Of a stretch of DNA of 64,000 nt, positions 59,828-64,000 are shown one piece after another. Origin of the DNA: Amycolatopsis taiwanensis DSM 45107 (GTDB lineage Bacteria; Actinomycetota; Actinomycetes; Mycobacteriales; Pseudonocardiaceae); assembly GCF_000519205.1 (NCBI RefSeq), contig NZ_JAFB01000032.1:139-64138 (forward strand), in the 5' to 3' direction. The notes under the pieces were generated by a model, which made no database searches, was not told where the DNA came from, and was given only the letters and a program-made list of their open reading frames with translations. Position 1 is the stretch's first letter; the number at the start of each line of letters is the position of its first letter. A program made the translations under genes and the position numbers.

Positions 59828-60772
59828 ATGATCACACGGACACCTGACGCCACAGTCAGTGCGCGTGAAGTGTTCGGAGTGGATCTGGACCTGAAAGTCC
59901 CGGCCTTCTCCGAACCTGATGACCACACGCCCAAGGCCGACCAGGCGTACTGCTTCGATCCCGAGGTAACGCTCGCTCTGCTTCTCGGTTTCGCACACAA
60001 CCGACGAGTTCTCGTGCACGGGCGGCATGGCTCGGGCAAGTCCACGCACATCGAGCAGATAGCCGCACGACTCAACTGGGGCTGTGTCCGCGTGAATCTT
60101 GACGGCCACGTCGGGCGGCTGGAGCTCGTGGGGCGTGATGCCGTGACCCTGCGCAGCGGCAAGCAGGTGACCGAGTTCCGGGAGGGAATCCTGCCGTGGG
60201 CGGTGCAGCGTCCGATCGCTCTCGTACTCGACGAATATGACGCAGGTCGTCCCGACGTCATGTTCGTGATCCAGCGTCTGCTCGAGGGCGAAGGGCGCTT
60301 CACTCTCCTCGAACGCAACGAGGTGCTGCAAGCTCACGCCGGGTTCCGGCTTTTCGCCACGGCGAATACAGTCGGCCTGGGCAACCGCGACGGCCTTTAC
60401 CACGGTGTCCAACGAGTGAACCACGCACAGCTGGATCGCTGGAACCTGGTGGCGCGGCTGGATTATCTACCGGCCGAGGTCGAGGTCGGGATCGTTCGTG
60501 GGCAGGTGCCGGCGCTGGACGGGCCGACCGCCGAGGCCATGGTGGAGCTGGCGCGCCTGACCCGCAGCGGCCACGAGTGCGGCGATCTTTCCACGCTGAT
60601 GTCCACCCGGACCGTCGTCACCTGGGCGGAGAACACCGGCCTCCTCGCAGATCTGGGGCTGGCGCTCAGGGTCACCTTCACCAACAAATGCCCGGAGTTC
60701 GAGCAGGAAATCGTGGACGAGTATTTCCAACGGTGCTTCGGCCGTGCCCCCGAAGCACGCGCGAGCGCATGA
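59828..60772 (+). CDS. cobS: CobS-like AAA+ ATPase (MoxR/CobS clade)
   Basis: A 314-residue ATPase. The N-terminal segment VFGVDLDLKVPAFSEPDDHT resembles the CobS N-terminal region. Walker A is GRHGSGKSTHIEQIAARLNW (about 65-84), Walker B is IALVLDEYDAGRPDVMF, sensor 1 is RLFATANTVGLGNRDG, and GVQRVNHAQLDRW follows. CobS forms hexamers that with CobT activate CobN to insert cobalt into hydrogenobyrinate diamide in the aerobic B12 pathway (known for alphaproteobacteria). AAGGAG precedes the ATG at 59828, and the stop overlaps the CobT-like start (ATGA). No cobN is in the window, so the client is unknown. Confidence 0.85.
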   Translation: MITRTPDATVSAREVFGVDLDLKVPAFSEPDDHTPKADQAYCFDPEVTLALLLGFAHNRRVLVHGRHGSGKSTHIEQIAARLNWGCVRVNLDGHVGRLELVGRDAVTLRSGKQVTEFREGILPWAVQRPIALVLDEYDAGRPDVMFVIQRLLEGEGRFTLLERNEVLQAHAGFRLFATANTVGLGNRDGLYHGVQRVNHAQLDRWNLVARLDYLPAEVEVGIVRGQVPALDGPTAEAMVELARLTRSGHECGDLSTLMSTRTVVTWAENTGLLADLGLALRVTFTNKCPEFEQEIVDEYFQRCFGRAPEARASA

Positions 60773-62526
60773 CCGCGGCGGGGGAGCCACTCGCCGACCG
60801 GGCCGCCGCCCGGGTCGCCCTGCACCTCGGTGCTCTGCAAGCGACTACGGCTCGCGCTCTCGCCCGGGACTCGCAGCTGGGTTTCCGTGGTGGCCGACCA
60901 CACCGAGGCAAAAACCCGATCGGAATGCTGGCGCCTCATTTGCGTTTGAGCGCGGAGGACGACTTACCATGTCTGCGCGGTGCCGCAGACGGGTTCGCGC
61001 TGCGAACCAGGTTTTCGGATCCGGAAACGCACCTGCGGTATCGGCCACGAGGCGACGCCGCTGAACTCGTGTTCGACCAACTCGAACAGTTTCGGGTGGA
61101 ATCCCTGGTTCCGCCGGAACTCCTGGGCGTGGCCGCCAACGTCCGGCACCGAGTGGAACACTGGCTTGTGGCCAACGATGGTAGTGGTCTGACGCATACG
61201 AGCTCGGGGCTGCTCCTGCAAACCGTTGCCGCGTTGAGTTGGACGCATATCACCGGCTTTCCTCTGCCTGCTTTGGTGGAAGCAGCGATCGAACCGGTGC
61301 GGGCCGCGTTGGCGCCGGAGTTCGGTCCGAGGATCGCCCGGATCAGCCGGACACGCGCCACTCAGTCGGACTTCGCCCCGCTGGCCGCTCAATTCTCCGC
61401 CGACATCGGGAATCTGCTCGGCGCCCCTGCCGGACCTGCGCGACGTAGGGCCTCCGCGGGCCAGCGAGCGCTCGCCGATCTTCTACGAGGGTCAGGCCCA
61501 GAAGGTGCCGGCACAACCGCGATTGCCGGCGGTCAACCTCACATCGGTCTAGCTGAATATCGGGTCTACACCACGGTTCACGATCGCGAGCGTCCAGTAC
61601 TGGAACTCGTACGCCTGGCGCAGCAGAAAGAGTTCCGGGCGCAACTCGACGTTCTAATCCGGCGGGCCCGCCTCAACCGCTCCAGAATGCTGCGTGGACT
61701 GACAGCGTCCCTCGCGACCGTCGCTACGCACGGTTGGAATCACGACCTCGACACCGGATACATCGACGGTCGTCGACTGGCGTCCCTTGTCGTTTCGCCG
61801 AACGAGACCCGGATCTTCCGGGACACGGCTACCGTCCACACGACGGACGTCAACGTCACCTTCCTGCTCGACTGCTCCGGATCGATGAAGCAGCACGTGC
61901 CATTGACCGCCGTCCTGGTCGATGCGCTGGCCCGGGTACTGGACGAACTCGATATCGAGACCGAAGTGCTCGGCTTCACGACCGGGGCGTGGCACGGCGG
62001 CCGGTCGCGCCGCGACTGGTCGCGCGCCGGTCGACCGGCCGCACCCGGACGACTCAACGATCGCCTGCACTTGGTCTTCAAGGATGCCGGCACTCCATGG
62101 CGGAGTGCTCGACGTGGTATCGCAGGTCTGTTCAAGGCGGACCTGTTCCGCGAAGGCCTGGCCGGCGAAGCGGTTCGCTGGGCCGCCGACCGCCTGCTCG
62201 CCCGCCCGGCCGGCCGGAACATCCTGGTGGTGGTCTCCGATGGAGGCCCGGCGGACAGTGCGACGGCCAGTTCGAACCCGGAAGGCTTCCTGGAGGCGGA
62301 CCTCGCCCGCGCCGTCGAGTCGGCCGAGCAGACTGGTGTCGAGGTCCTCGCGCTGAGTCTGGGGATGGATCTCAGTCGATACTTCTCGCGGTCTCTTGTC
62401 CTTCCCGCCACCGCAAGGGTCGATCAAGTGATGGTCGACGAGGTGATCGGGGCATTCGCCGGCCAGCGACCGGCCTACCGGCCAACCCCTGGCGCGCAGT
62501 CGAACAGGGTCATTCCGGTCGGTTGA
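60769..62526 (+). CDS. cobT: CobT-like VWA-domain protein
   Basis: A 585-residue partner of the CobS-like ATPase. The middle part (about 250-340) is a charged helical region. The C-terminal VWA domain (about 355-570) has the MIDAS DCSGSM and then EVLGFTTGAWHGGRSRRDW, APGRLNDRLHLVFKDAG, PWRSARRGIAGL and VVVSDGGPADSATASSNPEG. These match CobT of the aerobic cobaltochelatase closely in order and spacing. The last about 15 residues (TPGAQSNRVIPVG) lie on the complement of a decayed gene, so the natural C-terminus may have been replaced. CobS/CobT proteins are unusual in actinomycetes, so transfer is possible. Confidence 0.85.
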   Translation: MTAAGEPLADRAAARVALHLGALQATTARALARDSQLGFRGGRPHRGKNPIGMLAPHLRLSAEDDLPCLRGAADGFALRTRFSDPETHLRYRPRGDAAELVFDQLEQFRVESLVPPELLGVAANVRHRVEHWLVANDGSGLTHTSSGLLLQTVAALSWTHITGFPLPALVEAAIEPVRAALAPEFGPRIARISRTRATQSDFAPLAAQFSADIGNLLGAPAGPARRRASAGQRALADLLRGSGPEGAGTTAIAGGQPHIGLAEYRVYTTVHDRERPVLELVRLAQQKEFRAQLDVLIRRARLNRSRMLRGLTASLATVATHGWNHDLDTGYIDGRRLASLVVSPNETRIFRDTATVHTTDVNVTFLLDCSGSMKQHVPLTAVLVDALARVLDELDIETEVLGFTTGAWHGGRSRRDWSRAGRPAAPGRLNDRLHLVFKDAGTPWRSARRGIAGLFKADLFREGLAGEAVRWAADRLLARPAGRNILVVVSDGGPADSATASSNPEGFLEADLARAVESAEQTGVEVLALSLGMDLSRYFSRSLVLPATARVDQVMVDEVIGAFAGQRPAYRPTPGAQSNRVIPVG

Positions 62527-62718
62527 CCGTGGTAGTCGGCGCGCTGGACCGGCGTGCAGTGGGAACGCGCCCAGTCGGCGCGTTCGCCGAGCACGCCGGG
62601 GCAGTCCGGGGACGGCGGTCAGGTACAGGTACCGCAGTTGCCCGGTGCGGACCAGTTCGGTGACCTCGCTCAGGTCCGGGTAGGGCGAAAAGCCGGTGAC
62701 TACGCGGCCCGCCGCCAC
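62475..62718 (-). pseudogene. Decayed C-terminal fragment of an unidentified protein
   Basis: One minus-strand frame gives GRVVTGFSPYPDLSEVTELV, then RTGQLRYLYLTAVPG. After a frame change it continues as CPGVLGERADWARSHCTPVQ, then GMTLFDCAP and a stop at 62475. The wording resembles C-termini of GT39-like membrane mannosyltransferases, but I am not sure. It lies partly antisense to the CobT-like 3' end. Confidence 0.4.
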
Positions 62719-62740
62719 CGCGTGCTCAGCCGGTGGCGAC

Positions 62741-63104
62741 GGCGCTGTGTTCCCGCTCCAGGCCGCTGTGTTCCGGCTTCAGGCCGCCGTGTTCCTAGCT
62801 CAGGAGCCCGTGTCCCCGGTTCAGGGCACGAGTTCGTCGCGCCGTCGGGGGTGTGACGGTCCCGGCGGCTTGTCTCGCAACGTTGCCGGGGTAATCCTGC
62901 CTTCGGTATCTGTTGTTCCCAAGCCGGAACTCGGGTGCCTGGACCGGGAACTCGGGTGCTTGGACCGGGGACACGCCAGGTGCGGCGTGTCCCCGGCTCG
63001 GGAGGGCGAGTTCTGGGTTCAGGAGGGCGAGTTCTGGGTTCAGGTGCGTGAGTTCTGGGGCGGGGGAGGTGAGTTCTGGGTTTGTGACGAGTTCCGGGTT
63101 CCGG
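62741..63104. repeat. Degenerate 21-bp tandem repeats in two orientations
   Basis: Units of 21 bp occur back to back. First comes GGCCGCTGTGTTCCGGCTTCA-type (about 62742-62824, four units). After a 90-bp gap come GGAACTCGGGTGCYTGGACC-type (about 62925-62964) and GGGCGAGTTCTGGGTTCAGG-type units (about 63003-63100, four to five units, the first two nearly identical). A long hairpin lies between the second and third groups. On the minus strand they read as in-frame NPELALL and VQAPEFP peptides, because 21 is a multiple of 3. No gene is supported in 62719-63119. Confidence 0.75.
62965..62996. repeat. 13-bp perfect inverted repeat inside the tandem repeats
   Basis: CCGGGGACACGCC (62965-62977) and GGCGTGTCCCCGG (62984-62996) enclose AGGTGC. 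It sits at the point where the repeat units change orientation. It could be a terminator or the end of a small mobile repeat. Confidence 0.7.
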
Positions 63105-63119
63105 CAAGAACGCCAAAAC

Positions 63120-63466
63120 CAGGTGGTGTGGGTGCGCTCGGTCGGGGTCGTCACCGTCAGTTCTCCGGTCGCTTCGTCCAGGCGGAAACCCATCCGGAGA
63201 TGTCCTTCAGACGGTGGTGTACACGGCACAGGCAGATGAGATTTTCTTTGTCGGTAGGACCGTTCTTGCCACGCCCGTAGTCTCGGTCGTGGTCCACATC
63301 GGATCCTTGGGCGGGTCGATGGCAGCCGGGCATCCGGCATGCTCGATCGCGGACGCGGATGAATTCGTCGAGGGCGGCGGGTGGCCGGTAGCGGGTGCGG
63401 CCGACGTCGAGGACTGCGCCGGAGGTGGGGTCGCAGGTGACTTTGCGCTAAACGCTGCGGGGATCA
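63120..63466 (-). pseudogene. Third DUF222/HNH copy, truncated and frameshifted
   Basis: The minus-strand frame reads RKVTCDPTSGAVLDVGRTRY, then RACRMPGCHRPAQGSDVDHD and LCRVHHRLKDISGW, clearly the HNH part of copies 1 and 2. A stop codon replaces the tryptophan of the SVWRKV sequence at its upstream edge, homology ends at about 63466, and one base is missing after GGATGGG (about 63190), shifting the frame. The C-terminal text then continues in the new frame (DEATGELTVTTPTERTHTT) and runs into the 21-bp repeats. The nuclease histidines are partly changed (DVDHD for DVDHH). Confidence 0.85.
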
Positions 63467-63544
63467 ACCAATCCACGGCGCGGCGCCAAGCACCAATGTG
63501 GACAACCCACGACTCGTCGTCAGCCTTGCTGCCACCTGGGGCCT

Positions 63545-64000
63545 TCACCCGGGCCGCATAAAGAATGCTACCCCGATGGCCGCTGCGGCGATCGTGGCTG
63601 TGGCCGGCCAGCCGAGCCATGGGACCGCTGCTGCGCCGAAGGCGGTGCCGAGACTTCCGCCCACGAAGTACACCACCATGTATGCGCTGTTGAAACGTGC
63701 CGGGGCGGCGGGGTCGATGGACAGGACGGTGCTCTGATTAGCGACCTGAGCGGCGAAGAGGCCGGCATCGAAGAGCGCCAGGCAGACAAGAGTCACGACG
63801 GTGTTCGCAAGCGTGAAGCCGACGGCAGCCGCAGCGACCCCCGCCAGTACCAGGCCCGTCAGAAGGACGCGCCGGGCGCCCACTCGGTCGGTCCAGGTGC
63901 CGGCGACCTGTGTCGCCACGATGCCCGAGAGACCAGCCAGGGCGTACAGGCCGATCCGCTCTGCCGAGTACGAATATGGGGGTTCGGAGAGTGCTACTGC
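63545..64000 (-). CDS. MFS transporter, C-terminal part, runs off the window edge
   Basis: The frame is open from the stop at 63545 to base 64000. It contains at least four hydrophobic segments: YALAGLSGIVATQVAG, the loop TDRVGARR, VLLTGLVLAGVAAAAVGF, a region with SAYMVVYFVGGSLGTAFGA, and a last helix. The text SAERIGLYALAGLSG with the DRVGARRV loop places it in the MFS (drug or metabolite exporters of the YnfM/EmrD-like kind). The N-terminal half is outside the window. Substrate unknown. Confidence 0.85.
   Translation of the reverse strand, partial: AVALSEPPYSYSAERIGLYALAGLSGIVATQVAGTWTDRVGARRVLLTGLVLAGVAAAAVGFTLANTVVTLVCLALFDAGLFAAQVANQSTVLSIDPAAPARFNSAYMVVYFVGGSLGTAFGAAAVPWLGWPATATIAAAAIGVAFFMRPG

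Noticed and set aside
62741-63104. CRISPR array
   Set aside because: Units are contiguous, degenerate and 21 bp long without unique spacers, and no cas genes are present.
62795-63340. A 181-codon minus-strand protein with PEL/APEF heptads
   Set aside because: The frame is a product of the 21-bp repeat period joined to the frameshifted HNH remnant; there is no start or folded domain of its own.

Overview
The window is GC-rich DNA from an actinomycete, most likely a member of the Pseudonocardiaceae (Amycolatopsis-like). This is inferred from the codon bias, the several DUF222/HNH ('13E12') genes, an actinobacterial chloramphenicol phosphotransferase, PaaX and IclR regulators, and 21-bp degenerate repeats. 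No rRNA, complete tRNA, CRISPR array or phage module is visible. It reads as an accessory, catabolism-rich chromosomal region: transposase pieces and worn genes lie at both ends, and well-kept operons lie between them.

Layout. 1-7.5 kb: edge of an IS701-type transposase, a secreted His/Asp-repeat protein, a two-component system with an ABC-2 exporter, a chloramphenicol phosphotransferase, an IS5-type remnant and HNH copy 1. 7.5-12.7 kb: MmcQ-like protein, S9 peptidase, a deleted alpha/beta hydrolase, and a phytoene-desaturase-like oxidoreductase. 12.7-23.3 kb: a peptide-uptake operon on the minus strand (beta-lactamase-like hydrolase, binding protein, DppB, DppC-DppD fusion, OppF) that ends in an 1124-residue fusion of an S9 peptidase with a second beta-lactamase-like domain. 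23.5-39.6 kb: an aromatic catabolic island built around 2-aminobenzoate-CoA ligase and 2-aminobenzoyl-CoA monooxygenase/reductase. It also has a PaaX regulator, an acyl-CoA dehydrogenase / crotonase / SDR / RidA operon, the two subunits of an indolepyruvate:ferredoxin oxidoreductase-like enzyme, and a cyclase-family hydrolase. Two nearly identical promoters link its two minus-strand operons.

39.6-48.4 kb: PrsW-like membrane protein, ABC exporter, two unrecognised genes, HNH copy 2 (stop codon lost) and an APH-type kinase. 48.4-59.7 kb: an MHS-family transporter, an iron alcohol dehydrogenase of the hydroxyacid-oxoacid transhydrogenase type, a divergent FAD/FeS dehydrogenase of the YdiJ (D-2-hydroxyglutarate dehydrogenase) type, two IclR regulators, a TauE/SafE exporter, phosphotransacetylase and sulfoacetaldehyde acetyltransferase (Xsc). 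Together these suggest catabolism of a C2 sulfonate, with a 2-oxoglutarate/D-2-hydroxyglutarate redox shuttle as a possible oxidising step. 59.8-62.5 kb: a CobS/CobT-like AAA+/VWA pair. 62.5-64 kb: a gene remnant, 21-bp tandem repeats with a hairpin, a third broken HNH copy and the edge of an MFS transporter.

The two most interesting systems are the 2-aminobenzoyl-CoA island, which offers candidates for the steps after dearomatisation, and the transhydrogenase + YdiJ-type + Xsc sulfonate cluster. Both assignments rest on recognising protein families by eye; pathway assembly is inference.
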